64,000 nt of DNA from Sporolactobacillus kofuensis (GCF_024125425.1 NZ_JAMXWN010000008.1:1-64000); one strand, 5' to 3'; numbered from the stretch's first letter, positions 9,819 through 17,965 are shown. The notes: generated by a model not told the origin, from the sequence alone. A program made the numbers and translations.

Positions 9819-10262
9819 TTAGTTCGTCTCTTCGTCCCAAACTTTCACCGTCTTCATCACGTCGCCGTTTGTCATGGAAAGCACGGTGTCCATTCCGCTC
9901 GTCACTTGTCCGAAAACTGTATGAACGCCATCCAGATGAGGTTGTGGTTCATGCACAATGAAAAACTGACAAGAGCCCGTATCTCGTCCGGCATGTGCCA
10001 TCGACAATGCGCCAGCAACATGTTTATGCGGATTACCATCCGTTTCACACTTAATCGTGTACCCTGCATCGCCCATTCCAGTTCCTGTCGGATCGCCACC
10101 CTGGCTGACAAAACCGGGAATTACGCGGTGAAAAGTCACTCCATCATAAAATCCTGAATTCGCCAATTTTTCAAAGTTTGCCACTGTATTTGGTGCAGCC
10201 TCAGGAAAGAAATCAATGGCGATGACTTCACCATTTTCCATTGTAATTGAACCTTTTTTCAT
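9819..10262 (-). CDS. ppiB: Peptidyl-prolyl cis-trans isomerase, cyclophilin type
   Basis: Cytoplasmic cyclophilin that speeds proline isomerisation during protein folding. Its 147 residues match the short bacterial PpiB form without a signal peptide. Visible cyclophilin motifs: [15 protein letters not shown] (about 27-41), [19 protein letters not shown] (about 44-62) with the catalytic Arg, and the GSCQFFI block (about 96-102). ATG at 10262 follows GGAGG. No unusual feature. Confidence 0.95.
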   Translation of the reverse strand: MKKGSITMENGEVIAIDFFPEAAPNTVANFEKLANSGFYDGVTFHRVIPGFVSQGGDPTGTGMGDAGYTIKCETDGNPHKHVAGALSMAHAGRDTGSCQFFIVHEPQPHLDGVHTVFGQVTSGMDTVLSMTNGDVMKTVKVWDEETN

Positions 10263-10306
10263 CGATAAATCCTCCGTCTTTCGCCTTCATCAGGCGTCAT
10301 TTTATC

Positions 10307-10948
10307 TCAACGTTTTCTATTATATACAAAAATGAGGACAACTGCTGATATCCCGACCAAAAATCCCCCTGCACAATATCCGGCTAGAATATCCGTAAAG
10401 TAATGCACCCGTAAGAAGGGTCGGCTGAATCCAATCAACAAGATCATAGCCATTCCCAAAACCGCCCAAGCAATGCGCAACCCCTTTGATTTTATCAACG
10501 GAACAACCAACAAAATTAGCAAACCAAAAACTGTTGCTGCATTCATGGCATGTCCACTCGGAAAGCTGTATCCCCTTGCATGAACCAAATGGTGGAAGGG
10601 TGGCCGCTCCCGCATCACCCAACTTTTCAATAATTCATTCATTGGACGTTCCGCTAAAAAGGCAATCGGAAGTAAAATTGCTGATAAGAAATGTTTTCGA
10701 AAGAGAAAATAGACGATAAAAAGAATCATGATGTTGATCAGCACACGGCTTGATCCGAGATCGGTAACCTTGGAAAAGAATGCAACAGCACCCGGCGCTC
10801 TCAGTGGATCAAGAATTTGAACGAGCCTGAGATCCAGTGCCTGAACTCCAGGTTGACGAATGGCGATCACCAGCAGTAGAAAAAACAAAACACAGAACAA
10901 CACTACCCACAACCAAGGCTTATAGGCTAATCGATGATCGTGCTGCAT
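10307..10948 (-). CDS. PAP2-family membrane phosphatase
   Basis: Integral membrane type 2 phosphatidic-acid phosphatase superfamily protein, 213 residues with about six hydrophobic segments. The three active-site motifs are complete: K-x6-RP in KSWVMRERPP (about 108-117), PSGH (about 129-132) and SRPFLRVHYFTD (about 175-186). Family members act on undecaprenyl pyrophosphate or phosphatidylglycerol phosphate; sequence alone does not decide which. RBS GGGGGGAG precedes the ATG. It lies divergently from the OsmC gene. Confidence 0.88.
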   Translation of the reverse strand: MQHDHRLAYKPWLWVVLFCVLFFLLLVIAIRQPGVQALDLRLVQILDPLRAPGAVAFFSKVTDLGSSRVLINIMILFIVYFLFRKHFLSAILLPIAFLAERPMNELLKSWVMRERPPFHHLVHARGYSFPSGHAMNAATVFGLLILLVVPLIKSKGLRIAWAVLGMAMILLIGFSRPFLRVHYFTDILAGYCAGGFLVGISAVVLIFVYNRKR

Positions 10949-11064
10949 TTTTCACTCCCCCCTTAGATAACCCCTATTGGATTGCGCTTCACATAAATTA
11001 TGCTACGATAATTTTAAAGGAACGCAAGTCCTTTTTTCCTATATATACCTAAGTGGGTGACATT

Positions 11065-11511
11065 ATGACGGATTATCATTTTGAATTAAACGGTGACTGG
11101 GAAGGCTCTTGGGATGGGGAAGGAAAAGTTGAAACCAACGGACTGAGCACAACAATTTCCGTGGATACCTCTATGTCAGGCAAAGGTGTCGGCACAAATC
11201 CGGATGAATTATTAATCAGTGCGCTTGCCTCTTGCTATTTGATCACACTGGGCATTCGTCTGAAAAAAGAAGCAATCGGTTATGACCATATCGAAATTCG
11301 AACAAAGGCGGTCGTGACGAAAAAAGGTGGCCTTCATTTTGAAAAAGTCACCCATTTTCCGATCATCTATTTAGCTGATCCGCTAACAGAACCATTAGAA
11401 AGAAAACTCTTAACCTGCATTACGCTTGCAGAGAGAGACTGTGTCATTGCTAAAGCTGTCAAAGGAAATGTACAGGTAACTGTAAATCCAAAGTTTGTTA
11501 CGAACGATTAA
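11065..11511 (+). CDS. OsmC family peroxiredoxin-like protein
   Basis: OsmC/Ohr-fold protein that in this family reduces organic hydroperoxides with paired cysteines. About 148 residues. The two conserved cysteines are present: one in ALASCYLITL (about 54) and one in ERDCVIAKAV (about 126). The start is taken at the ATG at 11065, 4-5 nt after an SD-like AAGTGGGTGA; an in-frame GTG at 11053 has no RBS. Its last 4 nt overlap the convergent DUF948-type gene. Closest to the general OsmC subgroup rather than Ohr; substrate unknown. Confidence 0.88.
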   Translation: MTDYHFELNGDWEGSWDGEGKVETNGLSTTISVDTSMSGKGVGTNPDELLISALASCYLITLGIRLKKEAIGYDHIEIRTKAVVTKKGGLHFEKVTHFPIIYLADPLTEPLERKLLTCITLAERDCVIAKAVKGNVQVTVNPKFVTND

Positions 11512-11825
11512 TCCGTTTGTCTTTTGAAAATTGCTTTTCCCTTGTACCATGCAACTTGAGCATGCAAAGCCGAATCATTGACTTCACGGATGGTTTCTTG
11601 AATCGTATCTTTTTTCTTGGTCATGTCCTGCTGGATCATGGTGAGATTACGCGTCAATTCATCCTTTTCATGCATGATTTTTTTTGATTGACGCGTCATT
11701 GTTGCACTGGTTTTCGAAATTTTTGCTAATGACCCATTCATAAGTTTTAACGTATTCCTAACGGAAGCTGCAAATGCAACCAAAGAAATCACAACAAGAA
11801 CGAAACTTAAATAGACAATGATCAT
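11508..11825 (-). CDS. DUF948-like membrane-anchored coiled-coil protein
   Basis: About 105 residues: one N-terminal membrane segment (about 2-22, hydrophobic IVYLSFVLVVISLVAFAA), then a polar helical stretch rich in Lys, Thr and Met with coiled-coil character (about 30-85). This layout matches DUF948 (YtxG/YoxC-like) general-stress membrane proteins of Bacilli. The ATG at 11825 follows GGGAGTG; the longer reading begins with TTG and lacks an RBS. Convergent 4-nt overlap with the OsmC gene. Molecular function unknown. Confidence 0.6.
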   Translation of the reverse strand: MIIVYLSFVLVVISLVAFAASVRNTLKLMNGSLAKISKTSATMTRQSKKIMHEKDELTRNLTMIQQDMTKKKDTIQETIREVNDSALHAQVAWYKGKAIFKRQTD

Positions 11826-11924
11826 GGGACACACTCCCTTCAATTGAAAAGCTTTATTAAATTATCTTACCCTATTTTACCCAAAAGATCATCGAATCAA
11901 CGCCAAGCCTTTCGTTTGCTTTTC

Positions 11925-11963
11925 TTGTCATTTTTTTGAACATTTTGCTATACTGAGTTCAGT
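11925..11963 (+). promoter_or_regulatory. fabL promoter with overlapping inverted repeat
   Basis: TTGTCA (11925-11930), an 18-nt spacer and an extended -10 TGCTATACT (hexamer 11949-11954). A perfect inverted repeat ACTGA-GT-TCAGT (11952-11963) overlaps the -10 and start site, placed like a repressor operator. It does not match the FapR consensus well, so the regulator is unknown. Confidence 0.45.
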
Positions 11964-11995
11964 TTGTCTTTACTATCGGAATCTGCACTTATTAA

Positions 11996-12763
<768 letters not shown>

Positions 12764-12783
12764 GTCAAAATTCCTTTAAATTA

Positions 12784-12828
12784 AAAATCGCCGGAGGACA
12801 TGATCTGAACCATGTGCTCCGGCTTTTT
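12784..12828. terminator. Bidirectional terminator between fabL and sodC
   Basis: GCCGGAG-g-ACATG pairs with CATGT-g-CTCCGGC, followed by TTTTT on the plus strand and preceded by AAAAA, so it can serve both convergent genes. Confidence 0.85.
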
Positions 12829-12834
12829 GTATGT

Positions 12835-13389
12835 TTATTTTATGACACCGCAGAGGATACGTTCTCCGGATTGGCCGGATGGATCCGTCATCTGATCATC
12901 CCCTTTTTCATGGATGATCAGTGCAGAGCCGTCCGCGTCCCGAAGCGAATTCGCTTTTCCTTCTTGAAGGGTAACCAGCGGATCAAAGATTATCGTCTTC
13001 ACATGCCCGTGACTATCCGCAAAAATATTGGGCATATCACCTGCATGCGGACCCTGCGGATTTTTTAATCCGTGATGCTTGTGCTCCGGATTGAAGTGCG
13101 CGCCAGCCGACATAAAGTCAGGCGGTGTGCAGACCCCGTATTCATGAAAGTGAATGGCATGAATCCCTGGCTTCAGACCTTCCGCCTCCAATTCAATCCG
13201 CACACCTCTTGGTGTTTCTGTTAACACCGCAGTACCCATCTCTTCGTTTTTAGCATTAATCAATGAAACAATCAGTCGCTCGCTCTTACTATCCTTGGCG
13301 CGTACACTCATCTCAGGATGGTGTACATAGGTCACCATAGCCAGCACAAGTATTCCGCAGATAAGGTAGATCAGTTTTCCATTTTTCAA
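12835..13389 (-). CDS. sodC: Superoxide dismutase [Cu-Zn], exported
   Basis: Converts superoxide to hydrogen peroxide and oxygen outside the membrane. The mature domain keeps the metal ligands: HFHEYGVC (Cu His pair and the disulfide Cys), HFNPEHKHHG and HAGDMPN (bridging and Zn ligands), a late His in ALIIHEKGDD, and the active-site Arg in GERILCG. The N terminus has a hydrophobic segment (LIYLICGILVLAMV) that serves as signal or anchor; no lipobox Cys follows it. I choose TTG at 13389 because AGGAGG lies 9 nt before it; the longer reading (from 13440) also starts with TTG but lacks an RBS. Length about 184 residues. Confidence 0.9.
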   Translation of the reverse strand: MKNGKLIYLICGILVLAMVTYVHHPEMSVRAKDSKSERLIVSLINAKNEEMGTAVLTETPRGVRIELEAEGLKPGIHAIHFHEYGVCTPPDFMSAGAHFNPEHKHHGLKNPQGPHAGDMPNIFADSHGHVKTIIFDPLVTLQEGKANSLRDADGSALIIHEKGDDQMTDPSGQSGERILCGVIK

Positions 13390-13530
13390 CCGAATCATCC
13401 TCCTAACCATAGGATGTACCGAATGTTTTTTTTTACTCAAATCGTTTGGCTAATCATTCTGCCTTTAAAAAATTAGTCGAAAATGCTAATATTTTTATTA
13501 GTCATAATCATGATGAGTAGGAGGATGCTC

Positions 13531-13998
13531 GTGAAAACAGTCAACGAATTTAAAAAGTTTCTTGCCCGCGGAAATGTGATTGATCTTGCCATAGCGGTCA
13601 TCATTGGCGCAGCGTTCGGACAAATCGTCAATTCTCTGGTCAAGGATATTATCATGCCGCCGATCGGCTTAATTCTTGGACAAGTTGATTTCAGCAATCT
13701 TTACTTAAATTTATCAGGGCATGACTACAGCAGTTTAAGCGCCGCACAAAAAGCAGGTGCACCAACCATCAATTACGGCCTCTTTATTAATTACATCATC
13801 AATTTTCTGATCATTTCCATTGTCATTTTCTTTGCCGTTAAAGCATTGAATAGGATAACACCAAGAAAAGCGGATGCGCCTTCAACAAAGACTTGTCCCT
13901 ATTGTTTGTCTTCAATACCGATTAACGCCACCAAATGCGCACACTGTACCTCAGATCTTCCTGATGCAGAACAACAAAAACCTGTGCATGCACACTAA
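13531..13998 (+). CDS. mscL: Large-conductance mechanosensitive channel MscL with zinc-ribbon tail
   Basis: Pentameric channel that opens under membrane tension and releases solutes on osmotic downshock. The N-terminal helix and first membrane segment ([20 protein letters not shown], about 1-20, and [20 protein letters not shown]) are canonical, with the second membrane segment at about 90-110. Unusually, the cytoplasmic end carries CPYC (about 130-133) and CAHC (about 145-148), a two-knuckle zinc-ribbon motif absent from the E. coli protein. GTG start at 13531, spaced 6 nt from AGGAGG. Own terminator downstream. About 155 residues. Confidence 0.93.
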   Translation: MKTVNEFKKFLARGNVIDLAIAVIIGAAFGQIVNSLVKDIIMPPIGLILGQVDFSNLYLNLSGHDYSSLSAAQKAGAPTINYGLFINYIINFLIISIVIFFAVKALNRITPRKADAPSTKTCPYCLSSIPINATKCAHCTSDLPDAEQQKPVHAH

Positions 13999-14000
13999 TC

Positions 14001-14036
14001 AAAAAGCTCACGACAAATTGTGTCGCGAGCTTTTTT
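14001..14036 (+). terminator. mscL terminator
   Basis: AAAAAGCTC-a-CGACA pairs with TGTCG-c-GAGCTTTTTT, giving a strong stem with a T-run on the plus strand. Confidence 0.88.
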
Positions 14037-14135
14037 CGTCACCCATGTACTAAATATTTTGGCGATTCACCACTTTTGATTTCACTTATGTATAATGAAG
14101 AATGTGCTTGATCAAAGAAAGGTTGATGTACATCT

Positions 14136-14408
14136 ATGCATCTGTGGACTATTTTAGGTAGTTTTTTGTTTGTATGCGGATTTATTCTGATCTTGTTAAG
14201 TAAAAAGTTGTTGTTATTGAAAATCGCGCACTATATAAAGCGTCCCCAACGTTTTTTGATTGCATTAGGTATTATGTTCTTATTTGCAGGCGTGTATTCT
14301 TTTTTAGCACCTATGCTAACCGTAATGATGGGAGCAGATTTTATGATCCTCTATTATCTGGGCATTGTTGCCTGTCTGATGCTTTTGATTTTGTTTCTTC
14401 TCCCTTAA
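14136..14408 (+). CDS. Small three-pass membrane protein, unknown function
   Basis: I do not recognise this 90-residue protein. It has three hydrophobic segments (about 4-22, 40-60 and 68-89), the last at the very C terminus, with a basic loop KIAHYIKRPQR between the first two. ATG at 14136 is preceded by AAAGGTTGATGTACATCT, a weak RBS. The end overlaps the convergent Nudix gene by 4 nt. Being a clean ORF with consistent membrane topology and its own upstream space, it is probably real. Confidence 0.6.
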   Translation: MHLWTILGSFLFVCGFILILLSKKLLLLKIAHYIKRPQRFLIALGIMFLFAGVYSFLAPMLTVMMGADFMILYYLGIVACLMLLILFLLP

Positions 14409-14899
14409 CGCAGGATGTACTCAGGTATCCGACGCATTTCCGTATGGATCAAACGTTCGCCGTCGAATACGCAGTGATAGTCAGCAGGATCAGCAGTCAA
14501 ATTTTCAATCGCATCCTTCATAAAAATGCGCAAAGTAGGCACCGTTCCATAATTTTCTTCAGCAAGAATCCAAGAAATTTCTTTAAGCGCTAGAATTCCT
14601 TCACGTGTTTCCCTAGGTAAATTGATCAGATCCTCAGATTGTAAGTTTGCGACATAAAGATACATTCCTTGAATGGGTTCTCGATCCGAATTCCATGTAA
14701 CAATCCCTCGAAATAGCGGACGTTCCAATCGAATTCCAGTTTCCTCCCAAATCTCGCGAATCACACATTCTTTTGGTGATTCATCTATTTCAAGTTTACC
14801 ACCGACACCGTTCCATGCACCTTGCCAAGGCGATTTTTGACGATTAATCATCAGGATTTTATGACCGTATCTTAATAAAGCTAACGTATACTTAAGCAT
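14405..14899 (-). CDS. Nudix hydrolase (MutT-like)
   Basis: Hydrolyses a nucleoside diphosphate linked to another moiety, possibly oxidised nucleotides. The Nudix box is complete: G-x5-E-x7-REVWEE-like, seen as GKLEIDESPKECVIREIWEETG (written in parts: GKLEIDES, then REIWEETG), about residues 33-54. The N terminus MLKYTLALLRYG and GAWNGVGG match 8-oxo-dGTP diphosphatases. About 164 residues. ATG at 14899 follows GAGGTGGGG; the longer frame start lacks an RBS. Substrate not determinable. Confidence 0.85.
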   Translation of the reverse strand: MLKYTLALLRYGHKILMINRQKSPWQGAWNGVGGKLEIDESPKECVIREIWEETGIRLERPLFRGIVTWNSDREPIQGMYLYVANLQSEDLINLPRETREGILALKEISWILAEENYGTVPTLRIFMKDAIENLTADPADYHCVFDGERLIHTEMRRIPEYILR

Positions 14900-14967
14900 A
14901 TTCCCCACCTCGTCGAACATCTGTTAAGTTTGTACTTAGAAAGTATAGCAAATTTGTGACTATTGGG

Positions 14968-15032
14968 TATGTGTTAACCTTTTCGCGGTTGGGGGTTTTT
15001 GACGTTCACTTGCCATGGGCGATCTGTGAGCC
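14968..15032. ncRNA. Copy A of a 65-nt structured repeat (candidate RNA or dispersed element)
   Basis: The gap between the Nudix gene and the YdbC-like gene holds a block that recurs in inverted orientation at 47309-47373. Read on the plus strand: a TATGTG box, a hairpin AACC-TTTTCGC-GGTT (14976-14990), GGGGGTTTTT, then a second hairpin GTTCAC/GTGAGC (15004-15009 with 15026-15031) around the conserved CTTGCCATGGGCG. In the other copy the first hairpin is CACT/AGTG with nearly the same loop, so pairing is kept while sequence changes. Just beyond, GCCTGCG (15030-15036) and CGCAGGC (15082-15088) form another long-range pair. Which strand is transcribed is unknown. Confidence 0.5.
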
Positions 15033-15213
15033 TGCGCATACAAGCGAGTATCTGTGGGATCGCAATCATCAGGTACAGTCTCGCAGGCGTCTCGAACTAC
15101 ACATTCTCAATCTATTCTGTCGTTCAGAATATCATCCACTCGAGAAACTTTTTACACAGACAACGATTTGGGAGCAATAGTCTTTTGTACTCAGTCATTT
15201 ATCAATCCAAGTA

Positions 15214-15262
15214 TTGACAGAACGTTTGTTTGCTTATAAACTATTATCAGAACATTTGTTCA
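15214..15262 (+). promoter_or_regulatory. Promoter with two LexA (SOS) boxes before the YdbC-like gene
   Basis: TTGACA at 15214-15219 with AT-rich -10 candidates (TATAAA at 15235-15240). Two LexA-like boxes follow: AGAACGTTTGTTTG (15219-15232), between -35 and -10, and AGAACATTTGTTCA (15249-15262), near the start site. Both keep the GAAC-N4-GTT core of the Bacillus consensus CGAACRNRYGTTYG, with 2-3 mismatches elsewhere. The 30-nt centre spacing puts them on about the same helix face. Confidence 0.6.
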
Positions 15263-15288
15263 AATAAAATACTTGAGGTGATCTATGT

Positions 15289-15564
15289 ATGGCAGATTCT
15301 CATTCAGACGTAAGTTTTAACATTGTCGAGCATTTTGGTGTACTCGCAACCGAGAATAGTGGCTGGACTAAAGAACTTAATCTTGTCAGTTGGAATGCTC
15401 GCGAAGCAAAGTATGATATTCGAAGCTGGGCTCCTGATAAGAAGAAGATGGGACGCGGAATTACTCTCACGGGCACAGAATGTCATACTCTGAGGAGTTT
15501 ATTGAATACGCGATTCCCTCAATCTTCTTCTGCGATCAACGAAAATCAACAAACCGTTCAATAA
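15289..15564 (+). CDS. PC4/YdbC-family ssDNA-binding protein
   Basis: A 91-residue protein of the YdbC family, whose structurally studied Lactococcus member has the eukaryotic PC4 coactivator fold and binds single-stranded DNA. Family-like features: FNIVEHFGVLA near the start, the WTKELNLVSWN segment, YDIRSWAPD and the GRGITLTGTEC turn (about 56-66). The ATG at 15289 has GAGGTG 8 nt upstream. The Gln/Ser-rich C-terminal tail (about 75-91) may be disordered. Two LexA-like boxes precede it, so induction on DNA damage is inferred. No partner gene in the same orientation. Confidence 0.8.
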   Translation: MADSHSDVSFNIVEHFGVLATENSGWTKELNLVSWNAREAKYDIRSWAPDKKKMGRGITLTGTECHTLRSLLNTRFPQSSSAINENQQTVQ

Positions 15565-15690
15565 CCCCCGCAAAAAAGCAACGTTCATTACTGCATCTTC
15601 CATACACTCATTCCCCCTTATTGAATCCCAGATTAAAATCCCATAATAATACCTTCAAGTTCTTTAATTACATTTACCAATTAGATTTTA
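15565..15690. other. AT-rich gap after the YdbC-like gene
   Basis: About 125 bp with no ORF and no clear hairpin terminator. The menA promoter begins at its right end. Confidence 0.5.
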
Positions 15691-15719
15691 TTGACACAGG
15701 AACATGAATTCCATACACT
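15691..15719 (+). promoter_or_regulatory. Putative menA promoter
   Basis: TTGACA (15691-15696), a 17-nt spacer and TACACT (15714-15719). It would give a menA leader of about 300 nt, unusually long, containing the structured segment at 15788-15914. Confidence 0.55.
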
Positions 15720-15787
15720 GAGAATGAAAATCATGTCGAATTCATGACAATTGTTCTTGTAAAATCTAGGCTCTGATTAAATTTAAT

Positions 15788-15914
15788 GGTGTTTGTTTTT
15801 CTGACCAAATGGCAATGTGTGCGCCTGCAGAACCGTTCCTGTTGATTGGTTCCAGCGAGACTCCGTAGATCTTAACTTGTATGAAGAGGCTCGGTGCGCG
15901 CGTCAAGCAACACC
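15788..15914 (+). ncRNA. Structured leader segment upstream of menA (copy of the 30965-31112 family)
   Basis: An outer pair GGTGTT/AACACC (15788-15793 with 15909-15914) encloses two hairpins. The first is CTG-ca-GAACC with GGTTCCAG (15825-15834/15848-15855). The second is CGAG-A-CTC with GAG-G-CTCG (15856-15863/15886-15893), with one internal mismatch. The 23-nt core at 15825-15847 agrees at 21 positions with the minus-strand element at 31087-31108, and looser similarity continues for about 60 nt. It lies in the inferred menA leader. It matches no riboswitch class I recognise. Confidence 0.4.
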
Positions 15915-16022
15915 TGGTAAGAAACAATGGAAAAAAAACAGCAGATTTTAACAAAACAAAATCTAAGAAACTATGATTTTGAACAAGTTCTTCAGCATAT
16001 TTTGAAATGGGAGAGAGATAAA

Positions 16023-16937
16023 ATGGGGGAAATAAAACCAGAAAAAAATACTGGTCTGATGAAGTGGTGGAAGATGATGCGCCCACACACACTTTCTGCA
16101 TCTTTTGTGCCGGTGGCACTGGGTACTGCACTTGTTTTACCACTAAAAACACCTAATGTCACGTTATTCGCCGCAATGATGATCGCGTCGATGCTCATCC
16201 AAATTGCCACCAATTTATTCAATGAGTACTTTGACTTTAAAAGAGGACTTGATAATCAAGATTCCATAGGAATTGGCGGAAGTATTGTTCGGGATGGCTT
16301 TCATCCGAAAACGATCCTTCGTCTAGCCTTTGCGCTCTGTTTTGCAGCGATGCTCATCGGTGTATACATCTGTGCAATCAGCAGCTGGTGGATTGCTCTT
16401 GCCGGACTGATTTGTATTCTCACCGGCTATCTTTATTCCGGCGGTCCGTACCCGATTGCCTACACACCTTTTGGCGAATTGGTTTCGGGTTTATTCATGG
16501 GTGTATTCATTATTTGGATCTCATTCTATATCCAAACCGAGACACTGAGTTTGAACTGTATACTCATCTCTATTCCAATTGGTTTATTGGTTGGCGGCAT
16601 TAATATGGCCAATAATATTCGTGATTTAACCGGTGATAAGGAAAAAGGTCGCCGTACTTTACCGATCTTGCTTGGACGTCCAAAGTCTATTATTCTACTT
16701 GCCGGAATTTTCGCCTTCTCCTATGTTTGGATAATTGCTCTGATGCTGTTTGGTGTTGAATCCGCATGGCTTCTGATCGTCTTTGCCAGTTTACCTAAAG
16801 CCATTCAAGCAACTAAATTATTTCGAAATAAAACAAAAGCCATTCAACTCATGCCGGCTATGAAAGCAACAGCACAGCTGCAAACATTATTTGGTATCCT
16901 TTTATCGCTAGGGTTGGTACTTGATTATTTCATTTAA
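16023..16937 (+). CDS. menA: 1,4-dihydroxy-2-naphthoate polyprenyltransferase (UbiA superfamily)
   Basis: Membrane prenyltransferase that joins a polyprenyl chain to 1,4-dihydroxy-2-naphthoate in menaquinone synthesis. About 304 residues with eight or nine hydrophobic segments. The first Asp-rich motif appears as NLFNEYFDFKRGLD (N-x3-D type, about residues 64-77) and the second as NIRDLTGDKEKGRRT (about 201-215). The start chosen is ATG 16023, preceded by GGGAGAG; an upstream in-frame ATG at 15927 would add 32 poorly hydrophobic residues and lacks an RBS. The quinone fits the type II NADH dehydrogenase at 36 kb. A related UbiA enzyme is possible but less likely. Confidence 0.88.
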   Translation: MGEIKPEKNTGLMKWWKMMRPHTLSASFVPVALGTALVLPLKTPNVTLFAAMMIASMLIQIATNLFNEYFDFKRGLDNQDSIGIGGSIVRDGFHPKTILRLAFALCFAAMLIGVYICAISSWWIALAGLICILTGYLYSGGPYPIAYTPFGELVSGLFMGVFIIWISFYIQTETLSLNCILISIPIGLLVGGINMANNIRDLTGDKEKGRRTLPILLGRPKSIILLAGIFAFSYVWIIALMLFGVESAWLLIVFASLPKAIQATKLFRNKTKAIQLMPAMKATAQLQTLFGILLSLGLVLDYFI

Positions 16938-16963
16938 TTATGTTCGATAATGAAGTTAAAATG

Positions 16964-16992
16964 TTGTTGTGTTCTTTAAATTGTTATATAAT
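16964..16992 (+). promoter_or_regulatory. Promoter of the ribU unit
   Basis: TTGTTG (16964-16969), a 17-nt spacer and a perfect TATAAT (16987-16992), about 20 nt before the FMN aptamer. Confidence 0.75.
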
Positions 16993-17013
16993 GACTTTGT
17001 CAATTGAATATGA

Positions 17014-17141
17014 AGTTCCTTCAGGGCAGGGTGAAATTCCCGACCGGCGGTATTGGTTAGATTGTTACCAGAGTCCGCAAGCCGAAAGGCAGATCCGGTG
17101 AGAAACCGGAACCGACAGTAAAGTCTGGATGGAAGAAGGAT
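17014..17141 (+). promoter_or_regulatory. FMN riboswitch (RFN element)
   Basis: The conserved RFN blocks appear in order: CTTCAGGGCAGGGTGAAATTCCC, here seen as TTCAGGGCAGG then GTGAAATTCCCGACCGGCGGT; then GAGTCCGCAAGCC, ATCCGGTGAGAAACCGGA and ACCGACAGTAAAGTCTGGATG followed by GAAGAAGG. FMN binding should favour the downstream terminator at 17204-17233 and so shut off ribU when flavin is plentiful. Confidence 0.98.
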
Positions 17142-17203
17142 GATGTATTAGCGTCTATTTTTTCTGCGCATAGTTTTCATTGCGCTATTATTGCGCTGAT
17201 TTT

Positions 17204-17233
17204 AGCCCAAAGGAACGCTCCTTTGGGCTTTTT
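17204..17233 (+). terminator. Riboswitch-controlled terminator before ribU
   Basis: AGCCCAAAGGA pairs with TCCTTTGGGCT (11 bp, 4-nt loop) followed by TTTTT, 60 nt after the FMN aptamer and well before the ribU start. It is the expression platform. Confidence 0.93.
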
Positions 17234-17359
17234 GATGTCCGATGAAAATAATGTCCATTATGTGCATGAAGTGATGTCTGTATCACAATTTTATGACTCA
17301 AGTCACTTTAAAACGCTGTACATGATCCCCAATACTATATATCTTATGGGGGTAATTGT

Positions 17360-17965
17360 TTGAAGACTTTATCATTAAAGAAATTGGTTTTGATCTCGTT
17401 GCTTTCTACTCTTGGTTTCTTGATTATGTTAATTGCATTTCCAATTCCGATGTTTCCGGTCTTTCTAACCATGGATTTCAGTGATTTACCGGCAATTATC
17501 GGCGCACTCATTCTTGGACCAGGTGCCGGCATTGCTATTGAAGCGATTAAAAACATTCTGCATGTCTTGCTTTCTGGTTCGCTTACCGTTGTGCCTATCG
17601 GTGAATTGGCTAACTTTACAGCAGGTTCAATTTTTATTCTCGTCACTTGGGGATTCTATAGAAGAAAATCGTCTATTCGTTCACTAGTAACGGGTATGGT
17701 GACCGCTACAGTGATCATGACACTAATTATGTCAGTGGTGAACTACTACTTGATCTTCCCAGGATATGCATTATTTCTGGGCCTGAGCGTAAATACGGCT
17801 GTTGGCATCGCGCAATCTGCAAATCATAGTATCCATAGTTTATTGACACTAATCGTCTATGGAATCATGCCTTTTAACCTGCTTAAAGGTGTGGCGCTAA
17901 CATTGATCATGATTCCGGTAAGTACTCGACTCAAACAGTTTATCCAAAGACGCTTGGTTGCTTGA
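17360..17965 (+). CDS. ribU: Riboflavin transporter RibU (ECF S component)
   Basis: Substrate-binding membrane subunit of an energy-coupling-factor importer for riboflavin. 201 residues with about six hydrophobic segments. The FPIPMFPVFLTMDFSDLP region (about 27-44) and the GPGAGIAIEAIKNILHV segment (about 53-69) are characteristic of RibU. It starts with TTG at 17360 after GGGGGT. The ATPase and T subunits are not in this window and are normally shared. Regulated by the FMN riboswitch in front of it. Confidence 0.95.
   Translation: MKTLSLKKLVLISLLSTLGFLIMLIAFPIPMFPVFLTMDFSDLPAIIGALILGPGAGIAIEAIKNILHVLLSGSLTVVPIGELANFTAGSIFILVTWGFYRRKSSIRSLVTGMVTATVIMTLIMSVVNYYLIFPGYALFLGLSVNTAVGIAQSANHSIHSLLTLIVYGIMPFNLLKGVALTLIMIPVSTRLKQFIQRRLVA

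Noticed and set aside
15766-16152. 128-residue minus-strand reading across the menA leader
   Set aside because: No RBS, it runs over the menA start on the other strand, and the conserved part is better explained as a structured, partly duplicated noncoding segment. A decayed protein gene cannot be fully excluded.
17014-17141. Possibility that the ribU leader is a novel riboswitch
   Set aside because: It matches the FMN (RFN) element block by block, so it is a known class.
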